Origin: Chthonomonadales bacterium
GTDB lineage: Bacteria > Armatimonadota > Chthonomonadetes > Chthonomonadales > CAJBBX01
Direction: 5' to 3'
Length of the DNA stretch: 64,000 nt
NCBI GenBank assembly: GCA_020849275.1
Contig: JADLGO010000009.1
Location: forward strand, 62,001-126,000
Shown: one piece after another, positions 47,826-58,144 of the stretch
Numbering within the stretch: position 1 is the first letter of the stretch
How the letters are laid out: each line of letters opens with the position of its first letter
Made by a program: the position numbers and the translations under genes
Notes under the pieces: generated by a model
What the model saw: the letters and a program-made list of their open reading frames with translations, nothing else
What the model was told of the DNA's origin: nothing
The model's database searches: none

Positions 47826-49976
47826 CTAAGGTCGGGCCGGACTCGACGCCGGCGTGCCCTCGCTTGGGCCGGCGAAGCGGCGGCGATAGGCTTCGACGTG
47901 CACTGCGCGCGCGGCCGTCACCAGTTCCGGATAGGGCGAGTCCACCACGGTGACGAAGCCGATGTTATAGTTCTCACCGTCGAAGTAGCGGCCGGTGAGT
48001 GGTTCGTCCACGTACTGGAACCAGTGACAGCCCACGAACGCGGGGTTGTCCAGCACGGAGCGCACGTAGCCCTGGTAGATGGCCGCTCGCGCACGCTGGT
48101 TCGGCGCGGCGACCAGGCCAGTGTGGAACATGCCCCGGTCGAGGGCCCCCACGTGGAACTCGCCAATGATGCACGGGCGATCCAGCGCGGTCAGGAAGCC
48201 ATACCGCGCCGCGTCGACGCGCGGTGCGTAGATGTTGAAGCTGACCACGTCGCTGAGCTCGGCGGCGGCCTGCACGGCCTCTGGCGTGTAGCCGGCGAAG
48301 CGGCATCCGAGGTAGAGGTGGTCCGGGTCGACGGCGTGGAGGGCGTCGCGTACCGTTCGGAAATACTGGCGGGCGTACTCGAGCGTGAAGGCGCGCAGGT
48401 CGCCGCGCAGCGCGTCGGTATGGCTGGCGGGCGGCGTCAACGGTCCGGCGAGCGCCTCCCAGTCCGGGAACGAGGCGCCCCAGGCAGCGTTGAGCCGCTC
48501 GACGGATGGGTACCGCTCCCGAAGCCGGGTGAGGAACGCCCGCTTGGCCGGCGATGCCGCCGCCTCGAGCGCGAGCGCTCCAAGAGCCAGGCCATAGCGG
48601 CCCGCGTCCGAATCGCCTCCGCCCCAGCTCAGCTCGTTATCCACGAAGGTGCCGACGCACCATGGGTCTCCGGCGACCTGCCGGGCGATCGCGCCTGCCG
48701 CGGCCGCGGCGGCCTCCGCGAACCGTGGATCGAAGGGATCGGGCATCTTGCCCCAGTAGTCCTGCCCGCTCGCCACGCGCGCGAACGGCCCGGAGATGCC
48801 GGTGGTGGCTACGTACGGGATGCGGCCGTTACGGTAGAGGCGCGCGTCCGACCAGTTGCCGACGGTGTTGAACCCCCACGACCGAAGACGGCGCACGGCG
48901 AGGTCGAGCCACGCTCGCTCCCACTCCGGCCCGAGCTTGCGATCGAGGTTGGCCGACAGGAAGTTGTAGGCCGTGCCGCTCTGGATCGGGCCCGAGTGCA
49001 CATTGCTCACCTCGGAGTAGTAGCGCCCGAGCGGCTCATCCTTCCCCGGCAGCCAGGTGAACATAGGCTCGCGGCCGGTGACGAAGGTCGGGTTCCACGC
49101 TCCCACGCAGTCCATCCCGAGCGAGAAGAAGAGCGTGCCGTCGGGCGTCACGAGCCACCAACGGCCGTTGACCTTCTCCGTACGGAAGTAGCCCGTGGCC
49201 GGCATCCGGGGTCCGTCGCGCCAGCCGCCGAAGCGATCGCGGCCCTTCAGCGCTGGCGCGGCTCGCAGGGCGCGCTCCTCCGCGTCGGCACGCAGCTTCA
49301 GATCGGTCTCCGACCTCGCCTTGCCAGGCCATTCCGCGCCCGTGTACTGCCCGAAGCGGTCGACGATGCCCTCGAGCGAGGCCGAGGCGCGGACCAACCG
49401 GACGTTGTCGATGACCAGGGCCGTGCCGGCGGCCGGGCGGTGGGCGAACACCTGGAACGCGACGATGTGCGACAGGTTGAGCGGGCCGCCGGACGAGACG
49501 CCAAGCACGCGCATGCCCGGCGCGGCCATCGGCATACCTCGCATCCCGTGCTCCATCGGCCCGGGGCCCAGGGGCAGCAAGAACGTCGCTGAGGCGCCGG
49601 GCGCCAGGCCACTGCCGGCCTGACGGCAGTAGCGCGCCCCGTCGGCGCGCGGGTCGTCATCGACGCGCACGCCGAACTCCACGTGCGCGCGTCCGGGGTT
49701 GCGCAGGTCCAGAGCCAGGCCGTCGTACCCCGACCAGTCCCAGGGCGTCGTGCCGGCGAGCGTCACGTTGGGCCACTCGGCATCGCCGAAGTCCACTCGC
49801 AGGGCACGTTTGCCCTCGGTGGCGCCCGCGGCAACGGGCAGAAGGCGCACGTTGTTGGCGCGCGCGAGCGCCAGGCCCGACGGGCCCTCGAAGCCAGCAA
49901 TGAGGCGCGGCTGCGCGCCGGCGCGCGCGTCAAGCAGCGCGATCAGGATCACGGAGAGGTGGGCGATAGCTCGCAT
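47826..49976 (-). CDS. Secreted GH50-like (beta-agarase family) glycosidase
   Basis: A 716-residue protein with a signal peptide (IAHLSVILIALLDARAGAQ). A beta-sandwich N-terminal domain (about 25-200) precedes a TIM barrel with the GH50-like entry segments VNGRWWLVTPDGTLFFSLG and LRSWGFNTVGNWSD. The acid/base is Glu448 in TFVDNELSWG. The nucleophile is Glu606 in IIGEFHVGALDRGMFHTG, a motif close to that of agarolytic GH50 enzymes. GH50 members act on agarose; terrestrial relatives may cleave other beta-galactans, so the substrate is open. The start at 49976 has GGGAG upstream. Divergent from the copper-amine-oxidase-N gene. Confidence 0.88.
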   Translation of the reverse strand: MRAIAHLSVILIALLDARAGAQPRLIAGFEGPSGLALARANNVRLLPVAAGATEGKRALRVDFGDAEWPNVTLAGTTPWDWSGYDGLALDLRNPGRAHVEFGVRVDDDPRADGARYCRQAGSGLAPGASATFLLPLGPGPMEHGMRGMPMAAPGMRVLGVSSGGPLNLSHIVAFQVFAHRPAAGTALVIDNVRLVRASASLEGIVDRFGQYTGAEWPGKARSETDLKLRADAEERALRAAPALKGRDRFGGWRDGPRMPATGYFRTEKVNGRWWLVTPDGTLFFSLGMDCVGAWNPTFVTGREPMFTWLPGKDEPLGRYYSEVSNVHSGPIQSGTAYNFLSANLDRKLGPEWERAWLDLAVRRLRSWGFNTVGNWSDARLYRNGRIPYVATTGISGPFARVASGQDYWGKMPDPFDPRFAEAAAAAAGAIARQVAGDPWCVGTFVDNELSWGGGDSDAGRYGLALGALALEAAASPAKRAFLTRLRERYPSVERLNAAWGASFPDWEALAGPLTPPASHTDALRGDLRAFTLEYARQYFRTVRDALHAVDPDHLYLGCRFAGYTPEAVQAAAELSDVVSFNIYAPRVDAARYGFLTALDRPCIIGEFHVGALDRGMFHTGLVAAPNQRARAAIYQGYVRSVLDNPAFVGCHWFQYVDEPLTGRYFDGENYNIGFVTVVDSPYPELVTAARAVHVEAYRRRFAGPSEGTPASSPARP

Positions 49977-50180
49977 GGCGGACTCCCTCGCGCGCCGGAG
50001 CACGGTTGCGGCGGCGCGTCCACGGGATCCCTGTTCCCGCGTGCGAGCGGCGAGTCCTGCGCCGCGCGGGAGCCGGGCTCGTGGAGAGGAACCGGCGTTC
50101 GCGCGCGGGCAGTCTTATGCCTCGTCGACCGCGCCGACGGCAGGAGGTCCGGCGATCGGCGCTCGACAGGGAGGCGCACG

Positions 50181-51509
50181 ATGAGGAACACGCTGCTCAC
50201 CGCGGCCGGCGCTGTTGCCCTTGCGGCGCCGGCGCTCGCCGGGCCGCAAGGCATCGACGTGCGGGTGAACGGGGAGCCGCTACGGATGAGCGCCGCCGCC
50301 GTCCGCGAGCGCCAGGGCCAGGTGCTCATACCGCTGCGCGCAGTGATCGAGAGCGCCGGCGGCCAGGTACGCTGGATGCCCGCGACCGACACGGCCATCG
50401 CGACGCTCGGCGACCAGCGCGTGCGCGTGCCCGTCGGCGGCTCGATGGCCGGTTGGAGCGGCGGCGACACGGGCCGCGGCCCGCTCGCCGTCGTCCAGAA
50501 CGGTAACACGCTCGTGCCGCTGTGGTTCCTGCGCTCGGCGTTCGGCGCCAGCGTGCTGTACAACGCTGGGGCGCGGACGGCCTGGATCGACTTCGACGGG
50601 CAGGGCACCCGGTCGGCCGGCTACCGCGATGACTACGGCGACCGCATGGCGATGGTGGAGCGGCGCTACCGTGGCGCCTACTGGCCGGAGAACGCCCGGC
50701 AGAGTGGCGGCAGGTTCGGCGTCGGCGGGTACTACGGGCCGAACTACGGGTACGGCCCGAATTACGGCTATGGACCCTACTATGGCTATCCCAGCCCGAG
50801 CTACGGCTATCCCAACCTTAGCCACGATTACGGCCGCTACAGCGGGTACGGGGTCCCGCGCGTCGGCTCGGCCGGCTACCAGGGCTGGTGGAACGATGCT
50901 CCCGGGTACGCCACTGGCTCGCCGCCGATGTCCGTCTACGACCAGGACACGTGGGATCGCGGCAACTGGAACCCGGAGTCGGGCGACGGCCCGGGCTACA
51001 CCATGCCCGATCGCCGCTATCGCTCCGGCGCCTTCGACCAGGGCTACGAGTCCGGCATCGGCGGCGACGCTGACTGGCGCGAGTACCGATCGCACTATGA
51101 GGAGCCGGCCTACCGGCGCTACCTGCGCGACCGCGATTACCAGCACTTCAAGAAGGACCGCAACGCCTGGTACCGCGACTATGACATGTTCATGGGCGGC
51201 CAGTTCCCCGCATACCGCAACTTCGCCCGGGACAACTACAGCATCGGCTACGACCGCTGTCTGCGCGATCGCGACTACCAGCGGTTCCTGAATGACGAGG
51301 ATGCCTGGCGCAAGGATTACGAGGCCTTCCGCAAGGACCCGATCGGCCAGCCCAGCCCCTCCCGATCCGACCTTGAGAAGTACCGCAACCAGCGGGACGA
51401 GATGATGGCCGGTATGGACTGGTCGTGGCGCAACGACGACGCGCGGCACTTCGGGCCCGACGCGGAGGACTTCGCGGCCCCGGCCGGCCAGGACGGCTCC
51501 ATGCGCTGA
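50181..51509 (+). CDS. Secreted copper-amine-oxidase N-terminal domain protein with Gly/Tyr-rich and repeated YR-acidic segments
   Basis: A 442-residue protein with a signal peptide (AAGAVALAAPALAG). Residues about 25-145 form the stalk-like Cu_amine_oxidN1 domain (VNGEPLRMS, LIPLRAVIESAGGQVRW, LVPLWFLRSAFG), with no oxidase domain behind it. Residues about 185-230 are a Gly/Tyr/Pro repeat (YYGPNYGYGP, NYGYGP). The C-terminal half holds two similar units, YLRDRDYQHFKKDRNAWYRDY and CLRDRDYQRFLNDEDAWRKDY, with one shorter YEEPAYRRY lead-in. The function is unknown; cell-surface or matrix attachment is a guess. The start at 50181 has GGGAGG upstream. A hairpin follows the stop. Confidence 0.8.
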   Translation: MRNTLLTAAGAVALAAPALAGPQGIDVRVNGEPLRMSAAAVRERQGQVLIPLRAVIESAGGQVRWMPATDTAIATLGDQRVRVPVGGSMAGWSGGDTGRGPLAVVQNGNTLVPLWFLRSAFGASVLYNAGARTAWIDFDGQGTRSAGYRDDYGDRMAMVERRYRGAYWPENARQSGGRFGVGGYYGPNYGYGPNYGYGPYYGYPSPSYGYPNLSHDYGRYSGYGVPRVGSAGYQGWWNDAPGYATGSPPMSVYDQDTWDRGNWNPESGDGPGYTMPDRRYRSGAFDQGYESGIGGDADWREYRSHYEEPAYRRYLRDRDYQHFKKDRNAWYRDYDMFMGGQFPAYRNFARDNYSIGYDRCLRDRDYQRFLNDEDAWRKDYEAFRKDPIGQPSPSRSDLEKYRNQRDEMMAGMDWSWRNDDARHFGPDAEDFAAPAGQDGSMR

Positions 51510-51524
51510 CCTCCGGCGCATCCC

Positions 51525-51547
51525 GGCCAGGGGTACGGTCCCTGGCC
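51525..51547 (+). terminator. Hairpin after the copper-amine-oxidase-N gene
   Basis: An 8-bp stem GGCCAGGG/CCCTGGCC with a seven-base loop, 16 bases after the stop codon. No T-run follows. Confidence 0.45.
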
Positions 51548-51734
51548 CGGCGCGTCTCGCGCCAGCATCGTCTCTCGCCGTGGGCGTGAAGGCAGAGCCA
51601 CCTTCGCGCCCGCGGCGCGTGCGGACCGCGCCCCCGAGGACGGGACGGGCGCGCGAGGGAGGGAGGCCGGCCGGGCGCGGAGAACCGGTAGCCGTCGGCC
51701 CGTCGGAGCGTGTGGGCGGGCCGGGGGAGTTGCC

Positions 51735-54700
51735 ATGCCAGGGCGTAGATCTTCGGAGGCGGCGCAGCGAGGAGCTTTTCCACGCGAGCTTCCCGACGGT
51801 GCGCGTTCCATGTTGGAGGCCATGCCCCACGCGGCGGCGGTCCTCGGCCGCGACGGGCGCATCCTGGCCGCGAACGCCGCCTGGCCCCTGGGCGAGGCTG
51901 CGGGGCGGGAGCTCGCGGTGGACTCTCCGGACTACGAGGCCCAGCTCCGCGCACTGGCCGGCGACGGCGTGGCGCTCGATGGCGTCGCCGCCGCCGTGCT
52001 GGCCGTGGCGGCCGGACGGGACGGCGCGTACCGCGGGGCACTGGATGTGCTCCTGACGGACGGCTCGCGCCGGGTACGGGTCGATGCGCGCCCGCTGCCC
52101 TCGATGGCGGCGGGATGCGCGCTCGTGACACACGTCGCCGAGGCGCGGGATGGCACGCCCGTCACGTCCGGCGTCGCCCCAACGCTTGGCGCTCTGGTGG
52201 ACGCATGCCCGCAGGCCATCGTGGTGATGGACCCGGAAGGGCGTGTACGGCTCTGGAACCACTCCTCGGAACGGCTCTTCGGCTGGACCGCCGACGAGGT
52301 ACTGGGCCGGCCACTCCCGACGGTTCCGGATGGCGGCGCGCTGGAGCTCGCCGGGCTACTCGAGCGCGTGGCGGGCGGCGATTCGGTCTCGGGCGTCGAG
52401 GTGGAGCGTGTGCGCAAGGACGGCTCCCGTCTCCAGGTAGCTCTGTCGACGGCGCCGCTGCGCGATGGCGCCGGCGCCGTGATCGGGGCCATGGCCGCCT
52501 GCGCCTCCATCACCGACGAACGCCGCGCGCAGGCCGCGCTTCGCGAGAGCGAGGAGACCCTCCGCGGCTTCTTCGACGCCCCAGGCGTCTATCTGTGCGT
52601 CATCGAGCTCGAGGACGACGACTTCGTGCTGGTTCGTCCGAATCGCAGCATCGCGGACCTCTTCGGGCGGTCGGTGGAGCAGATGTCCGGGCGCTGCGGC
52701 CGCGAGCTCGGGTTCCGGCCGGGCTGGGTGCGGCGCGCGGTGGCCGCACTGCGGCGATGCCACGCCACGGGCGCGACTCTCCCCCTCGAGTTCCCGATCA
52801 GCCTTGGTCGGCGCCGTGCGTGGTTCGGCGGCAGCGTCAGTCCCGTCGTCACCTCCCCGGAGGCTCCCGCGCGCTTCAGCCTGACCGCCGAGGACCTGAC
52901 CGAGCGCGTGCGCGCCGAGGAGGCGCGACGGGCCACCGAGGCGCAGCTTCGTAAGGCGATCCTGGAGGCGCCGCTGCCCATCATGCTGCACGCCGAGGAC
53001 GGCGAGGTGCTTCAGATCAGCCGCGCCTGGACCGAGATCACCGGCTACACGCCGGCGGAGATCCCGACCGTGCCGGCCTGGATCGAGCGCGCCCGCGTCG
53101 GGCAGGGCGGCAGGGATGGCGCAGGGGCCCGGCGGCTCGACGCGATCAGCGACCGCCAGCACGAGGGCGAGTTCGGCGTTACGACCCGCACCGGCGAAAC
53201 GCGCGTCTGGGACTTCAGTTCCGCGCCGCTCGGGCGATTGCCCGATCGGCGCCGCGTCGCCATCCGTATGGCGGTCGACGTGACCGAGCGGCAGCGGGCC
53301 GAGGAGGCCATCCGCGGCAGCGAAGCGCGGCTACGCCACATGATGGACGGGCTCCCGGCCGGCATGGTCTATATCGAGGGCGACCAGATGACGTTCAACC
53401 GGGCGGCCGCCGAGATCACGGGCTTCGGCGTGAGCCACATCGCCTCTCCGGACCGGTGGTTTGCCGCGCTCCTCGGCGACGAGGCGCCGGCCGCTCGGGC
53501 CTGGTACGAGTCGCAGAAGCAGGTGGGCTTCCCGGAGAGCCGAATGATGCGACTGCGCCGCGAGGACGGCACGGAGCGTTGGGTCGAGTTCTCGGGCTGC
53601 CTGCTGGAGGGGGCCGAGGTGTGGTTGCTCCACGACATGACGGAGCGGCGGCGGCTCGAGGAGCAACTCCTCCAGGCGCAGAAGATGGAGGGCATCGGCC
53701 GTCTGGCTGGCGGTGTGGCCCACGACTTCAACAACCTGCTGACGGCCATTCTGGGCTACGCCGAGCTGGCGCAGGCCACGATGGCGCCAGAGGATCCTCA
53801 CCGCTCACACATGCAGCAGATCGAGAAGGCGACGGAGCGCGCGGCGGAGCTCACGCGCCAGCTCCTGGCCTTCGCTCGCAAGCAGATCGTCGAGGCGCGG
53901 GTCCTCAGTCTCAACGACCTGGTGCTCGGGCTGGAGAAGATGCTCCGGCGCTTGATCGGCGAGGACATCGAGGTCATCAATCGCCTGGCGCCTGAGTTGT
54001 GGCCCGTGAAGGTGGATCCCGGCCAACTCGAGCAGGTGCTCGTCAACCTCGTGGTCAACGCGCGCGATGCGATGCCGGACGGCGGAACCATCACCATCGA
54101 GACGGCCAACGCCATCGTTGAGGAGGGCTATGCGCGCCGCCACCCCGAGGTCTCGGTCGGCGCGTACGCGATGGTGGTGGTGAGCGACACCGGGCACGGC
54201 ATGTCGCGCGAGGTGCGGGAGCACATCTTCGAGCCGTTCTTCACCACCAAGCCGCATGGCAAGGGTACCGGGCTCGGGCTGGCCACGTGTCACGGCATCG
54301 TCAAGCAGAGTGGCGGCCACATCTGGGCCTACAGCGAGGAGGGGCGCGGCACCACGTTCAAGGTCTACCTTCCGCATGCCGAGGGGGCCCTGGCGGCGGC
54401 CGCCGCCGGCGGTGCCCAGGGGCCGGCGCCGCGCGGGCACGAGACGATCCTTCTGGTGGAGGATGAGCCGCTCGTGCGCGACCTGGCGGTTCAGGCGCTC
54501 AGGAAACAGGGGTACACGGTGCTGTCGGCGCGCAGCGGCCGCGAGGTGGCGGGGCTGGCGCTGAGGCACCCCGCCAAGATCGATCTGCTCGTCACCGACG
54601 TGGTGATGCCGGGGCTGAGCGGGCCGCAGGTGGCCGAACGCTTCCGTGAGGTGCGCCCCGACGTGCGCGTACTCTACGTGTCCGGCTACACGGAGGACTC

Positions 54701-54812
54701 GATCGTGCGTCATGGGGTGCTGGAGGAGGGCGTGCACTTCCTCTCCAAGCCGTTCACGCCCGCCGCTCTCGCGCGCAAGGTGCGCGAGGTGCTGGATACC
54801 CCGTCGCGTTAG
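51735..54812 (+). CDS. Soluble multi-PAS hybrid histidine kinase with C-terminal receiver
   Basis: A 1025-residue cytoplasmic kinase with no membrane helix. Four or five PAS/PAC units fill residues about 25-640 ([47 protein letters not shown]). The HisKA box is [16 protein letters not shown] with His663. HATPase motifs are [18 protein letters not shown] and [14 protein letters not shown]. The receiver domain begins near 905 (LLVEDEP) with phospho-acceptor Asp955 in VTDVVMPG. This is the typical FixL-like hybrid arrangement with intramolecular phosphotransfer. The start at 51735 has GGGGGAG upstream. No partner regulator is adjacent, and heme or flavin binding cannot be judged. Confidence 0.93.
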   Translation: MPGRRSSEAAQRGAFPRELPDGARSMLEAMPHAAAVLGRDGRILAANAAWPLGEAAGRELAVDSPDYEAQLRALAGDGVALDGVAAAVLAVAAGRDGAYRGALDVLLTDGSRRVRVDARPLPSMAAGCALVTHVAEARDGTPVTSGVAPTLGALVDACPQAIVVMDPEGRVRLWNHSSERLFGWTADEVLGRPLPTVPDGGALELAGLLERVAGGDSVSGVEVERVRKDGSRLQVALSTAPLRDGAGAVIGAMAACASITDERRAQAALRESEETLRGFFDAPGVYLCVIELEDDDFVLVRPNRSIADLFGRSVEQMSGRCGRELGFRPGWVRRAVAALRRCHATGATLPLEFPISLGRRRAWFGGSVSPVVTSPEAPARFSLTAEDLTERVRAEEARRATEAQLRKAILEAPLPIMLHAEDGEVLQISRAWTEITGYTPAEIPTVPAWIERARVGQGGRDGAGARRLDAISDRQHEGEFGVTTRTGETRVWDFSSAPLGRLPDRRRVAIRMAVDVTERQRAEEAIRGSEARLRHMMDGLPAGMVYIEGDQMTFNRAAAEITGFGVSHIASPDRWFAALLGDEAPAARAWYESQKQVGFPESRMMRLRREDGTERWVEFSGCLLEGAEVWLLHDMTERRRLEEQLLQAQKMEGIGRLAGGVAHDFNNLLTAILGYAELAQATMAPEDPHRSHMQQIEKATERAAELTRQLLAFARKQIVEARVLSLNDLVLGLEKMLRRLIGEDIEVINRLAPELWPVKVDPGQLEQVLVNLVVNARDAMPDGGTITIETANAIVEEGYARRHPEVSVGAYAMVVVSDTGHGMSREVREHIFEPFFTTKPHGKGTGLGLATCHGIVKQSGGHIWAYSEEGRGTTFKVYLPHAEGALAAAAAGGAQGPAPRGHETILLVEDEPLVRDLAVQALRKQGYTVLSARSGREVAGLALRHPAKIDLLVTDVVMPGLSGPQVAERFREVRPDVRVLYVSGYTEDSIVRHGVLEEGVHFLSKPFTPAALARKVREVLDTPSR

Positions 54813-54834
54813 CCGCGCGCGGCAGCCCGCGGCC

Positions 54835-56790
54835 TCAGCGGCGCAGGACGTAAACGTTCGTTCCGCAGCTTACGTAGACGCTCCCATCCGCGCCGGCGGC
54901 CACCCGGTCGATGTCGGCGGGAGCCTGAACCGTCGTCGCAACCGTCCGTGTGAGGCTGTCCAGCGAGACGAGCGCGCGCTTGCTCCCATACCAGAGTGTC
55001 CGCCCGTCCGTCTGCGCCACGCTCCCACTGGTGATCGGCGGCACATCGGCCGGCGTCGGGGCGAACGTCCGCCGCGCCGTGTCGAAAAGCCGCAGCTGAC
55101 TGCCCGCGCCGACGGCGAGAAGCCCTGTCGCCGGAAGCAGCGTCAGGTTGCGCACGCTCCCGGAGCCGGGCATCTCCTCGTTATGCAGCACGCTCGCGCC
55201 GCGCGCGTCGACGATGCCGAACCTCGGGGCCTGGTTGGCAAGGTCCGGCAGGCCGTTCGCGCCGAGTCCCGTGCCCACATAGAGCAGGCCGTCGCCGACC
55301 GCCAGGCCCGTGATCGCCTGCTGTGCCAGCGGGTTCTCGATCAGGTCGGTGGCGCCGGTGCTCGGGTTCGTGATGGCGATGGCGCCGCCGTAGACGCCGT
55401 ACTTCGCCATCCACCCGGAGTAGAGCTTGCCGTCGGCGCCGGCGACGATGCCGCCGGTCGGACGAATGTAGCCGCGCTGGCCCAGACTGACGATGGTGCG
55501 CGGGTTGTGGCCGCCGAGTTGGTCCCAGGGCCGGCCGGGCTCGTAGCGCACGATGTCGCCCCCCGCGTAGGAGGCCGCGTAGACCGTGTCGCCGATGAAC
55601 GCGACATCGTACACCTCACCACCGGAGTCGGTAACGGTGGAGGTGTTGACGACCGCGCGCGTCTTTGGGTCGAGGCAGAACAGCGTCTGGCCGAACGAGG
55701 GGCCGCCCCACACGCGCCCTCGCGCGTCGATCTCCAGGAAGTGCGGCGGCCTGGGGGCGGTCTCGCCGGGGATGCGCCGCAGGTCGAGCCTGGTGTCGCC
55801 GGGATGCAGCACGAAGTAGTCCTGGCCGCGCACGCCCAGCACGGCGCCGCCCGCGCTCGCCGCAAGCAGGCGGCCGCCGCGGAGATCGACCTCGGCGACG
55901 CGCGTCAACGCCGTCTCGCCGGCCTTGCAGCGGTAAACGACGCTGCCCTGCCGAAGGTAGAGGGTGTCGGGCGTGGTCAGGTCCGGGTCGACCGTCCAGG
56001 ACCCGCGCCCTTCAGGTGGAACCGGGAAGGGCACCGGGGTGACGGGCGTAAGGTCGCGCCCGGCGAACGCATGGTCGCCAACCAGGAAGAAGCCGTGCCA
56101 CAACGCGCCTTGCGAGGCGCCCTCCAGCGTGGCCGGCGGCGGCGCCCAGGCGCGCGTCGACGGGTCGTAGATCCGTGTGGTCGGCTTCTCCGTCATGAAG
56201 TAGCAGAAGATGCGGCCGTCCGGCGTGGCGGAGACGGTGCGCAGGTAGAGGTTCGGCGGCGCGGGCGCCCCGCAATCGGTCACCGCGCCGGTGGCGAGGT
56301 CGAGCGAGGCCAGTCTGCCGCCGGGGTAGGTGCCGCCATACACGCGGCCGTCGCCGCCGATGGCCAGGTTCCAGATGTAACTCTCGCCGGGCACGCCGTA
56401 GCTCTTCGCCCAGCGCATGCTCCGGAGGTCGAAGAGCATGAACTGGCCGTCGTAAAACGTGCCCACCGCCAGGCGGTCGCCGGCGACCTCGCGGAGCGCC
56501 CATGATCCGGCGCCCTTGGGCGCGCGAAACACGCGGGCCGTGTCCTTCTCCCAGTCTACGAAGATGAGCTCGGCCCGACTGGCCTCGTTCATGTTCGTCA
56601 TGACGAGCATCTCGCGGCCGCTCGAGCGGTCACGGACCACGCGGCCGGCCAGCACGTTGCGCGAGCGGCAAGGCTGCCCGAGCAACTCCAGGCGCGGCGC
56701 GCCGGCCGCCTGTACGGCGCACAGGGCCCCCAGGCACATGAGCGTTGCGCTCCCCATCGCGATCGGTCGTCGGCCGGTCAGGCTAGCCAT
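54835..56790 (-). CDS. Secreted beta-propeller (WD40/quinoprotein-like) protein
   Basis: A 651-residue protein with a signal-like N-terminus (MGSATLMCLGALCAVQAAG, about 12-30). The rest repeats blades with patterns such as GGDGRVYGGTYPGGRLASLD, DARGRVWGGPSFG, GDTVYAASYAGGDIVRYE, GADGKLYSGWMAKYG and GDGLLYVGTGLG, enough for two propellers. Ligand and activity are unknown; carbohydrate lyase or sensor roles exist among such proteins. The ATG at 56790 has GAGGAG upstream and overlaps the end of the lyase gene by 13 bases, pointing to coupled translation. A later ATG at 56757 is possible. Confidence 0.78.
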   Translation of the reverse strand: MASLTGRRPIAMGSATLMCLGALCAVQAAGAPRLELLGQPCRSRNVLAGRVVRDRSSGREMLVMTNMNEASRAELIFVDWEKDTARVFRAPKGAGSWALREVAGDRLAVGTFYDGQFMLFDLRSMRWAKSYGVPGESYIWNLAIGGDGRVYGGTYPGGRLASLDLATGAVTDCGAPAPPNLYLRTVSATPDGRIFCYFMTEKPTTRIYDPSTRAWAPPPATLEGASQGALWHGFFLVGDHAFAGRDLTPVTPVPFPVPPEGRGSWTVDPDLTTPDTLYLRQGSVVYRCKAGETALTRVAEVDLRGGRLLAASAGGAVLGVRGQDYFVLHPGDTRLDLRRIPGETAPRPPHFLEIDARGRVWGGPSFGQTLFCLDPKTRAVVNTSTVTDSGGEVYDVAFIGDTVYAASYAGGDIVRYEPGRPWDQLGGHNPRTIVSLGQRGYIRPTGGIVAGADGKLYSGWMAKYGVYGGAIAITNPSTGATDLIENPLAQQAITGLAVGDGLLYVGTGLGANGLPDLANQAPRFGIVDARGASVLHNEEMPGSGSVRNLTLLPATGLLAVGAGSQLRLFDTARRTFAPTPADVPPITSGSVAQTDGRTLWYGSKRALVSLDSLTRTVATTVQAPADIDRVAAGADGSVYVSCGTNVYVLRR

Positions 56791-57830
56791 TGGTCGATGT
56801 GCTCCTCGACGAAGGCGTCGTCGTGGAGATGCGGGTAGGCCGCGAGCACGCGGTCGATCTCGCCGATCTGCCCGAAGGAGACGTTCTCCGCGGGGTCGAT
56901 GCACCAGCGTCCCTGCATCAGCCCCTGCCGGTGCAGCACCTCGTGGATGCCGCACAGGCAGCCGGCGAAGCCGTTGGCCGCGTCGAAGAGCGCCGCGTTC
57001 GTGTCCGTTATCTGCGCGGCCAGGTCGAGCAGGCTCCGCGGGGCACACCCGGCATCGCGGGCCGCCCGGACCCGCCCGAGCAACTCGACGGCGCGCCGCG
57101 TCCCGACGGCCCACTGGCCGAGCAGGCCGCCCGCGCAGCCGACCTCGCCCTCGGGCAGAGTCCAGCACATCAGCAGATCGGCCACGATGCTGTCGTCGTT
57201 GCCGGTGTAGAGCGCGATCTCGCCCGCGCGCCCAGACTCCGCGATGGCGCGCGCAACGTCGAGGGTTCGATAGCGGTCGAACGGGGCGACCTTCACGGCG
57301 ACGACCTCCTCGATCTCCATGAAGCGGCGCCAGAACGCCAGGCTGAGTGGTCGCCCGCCAACGGCCGGCTGCAGGTAGAAGCCGATGAGAGGCAACACCC
57401 GCGCGACCTCGCGGCAGTGCGCGATCAGCATGTCGTCGCTCGCGCGCGGGAGAGCGGCCAGGCTCAGCAGGCCGGCGTCGTACCCGAGATCGGCCGCGGT
57501 GCGCGCCTCGCGCAGGGCCTGACGCGTCCTGCCACAGATGCCGGAGATGAGCACGGGCCGCTCAGGAGCCTCGCGGGCCGTCTCCGCGGCCATCTCGAGG
57601 ACCGCCATAAAGAGGCCCACCATCGGGTCGCGAATCACGAACTGCGTCGTGTGGACGGCCACGGCGAGCCCGCCGGCGCCCGCCGCCAGGTAGTAGCGGG
57701 TCAGCGCACGCTGCCGACGCTCGTCGAGCCGGCGGTCGAGGTCCAGGGCGAGGGGATGCGCCGGGATGACCAGGCCGTCGAACAGGCGCTCGCGCAGCCA
57801 GGGAAGCCGGGTGTGTGGTTCGGCAGGCAT
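56778..57830 (-). CDS. Dihydrodipicolinate synthase/N-acetylneuraminate lyase family protein
   Basis: A 350-residue Schiff-base aldolase of the DapA/NanA superfamily. The catalytic lysine is Lys180 in VVAVKVAPFDRY. The conserved tyrosine fits GFYLQPAVGG, and LYTGNDDSIVADLL matches the late active-site loop. It is longer than DapA (about 290), with a C-terminal extension (QGRWCIDPAENVSFGQ). The N-terminus lacks the usual GGTGE-type motif and instead reads HTTQF, so it is unlikely to be lysine-pathway DapA. A sugar-acid or other 2-keto-acid lyase is inferred. The start at 57830 has GGAG upstream. It is coupled to the beta-propeller gene. Confidence 0.85.
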   Translation of the reverse strand: MPAEPHTRLPWLRERLFDGLVIPAHPLALDLDRRLDERRQRALTRYYLAAGAGGLAVAVHTTQFVIRDPMVGLFMAVLEMAAETAREAPERPVLISGICGRTRQALREARTAADLGYDAGLLSLAALPRASDDMLIAHCREVARVLPLIGFYLQPAVGGRPLSLAFWRRFMEIEEVVAVKVAPFDRYRTLDVARAIAESGRAGEIALYTGNDDSIVADLLMCWTLPEGEVGCAGGLLGQWAVGTRRAVELLGRVRAARDAGCAPRSLLDLAAQITDTNAALFDAANGFAGCLCGIHEVLHRQGLMQGRWCIDPAENVSFGQIGEIDRVLAAYPHLHDDAFVEEHIDQWLA

Positions 57831-58144
57831 GGTCCGCTCCGCGAAGGTCCGCCGCGCGGGTTCGCGGCCGACCGGTCTCCTTGCACTCTCCCGCTATACG
57901 GGCGCGCAGACGGCTTTCGAGAGGGCGACGCCGGTCTCCTCCCCACGCGGCGCTCCCACTCGGCGCGGGCGGAACTCAGGCCGGACCTCCTACTCCCACG
58001 GTAGCGCCGAACTGCGCCGGACGCATGGGCGGGCTTCGTCGGCCAGGCCCGCTTGCGCCAGCCGACGCGCGCGTGCTATGATGGGCGCGGCTACGCGATG
58101 GGCCGCGCCGCGCGGCCCACGGGCGGCCGCCAGAGGGAGGTTCC
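57831..58144 (+). other. Divergent intergenic region of about 310 bases
   Basis: No gene is seen. The right end carries the promoter of the SLH porin gene (listed separately). Nothing clear was found for the leftward lyase gene. Confidence 0.5.
58053..58082 (+). promoter_or_regulatory. Sigma70-like promoter for the SLH porin gene
   Basis: TTGCGC (58053-58058), 18 bases, then TATGAT (58077-58082). The start point near 58089 gives a leader of about 55 bases before the ATG, which has GGGAGG upstream. Confidence 0.6.
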
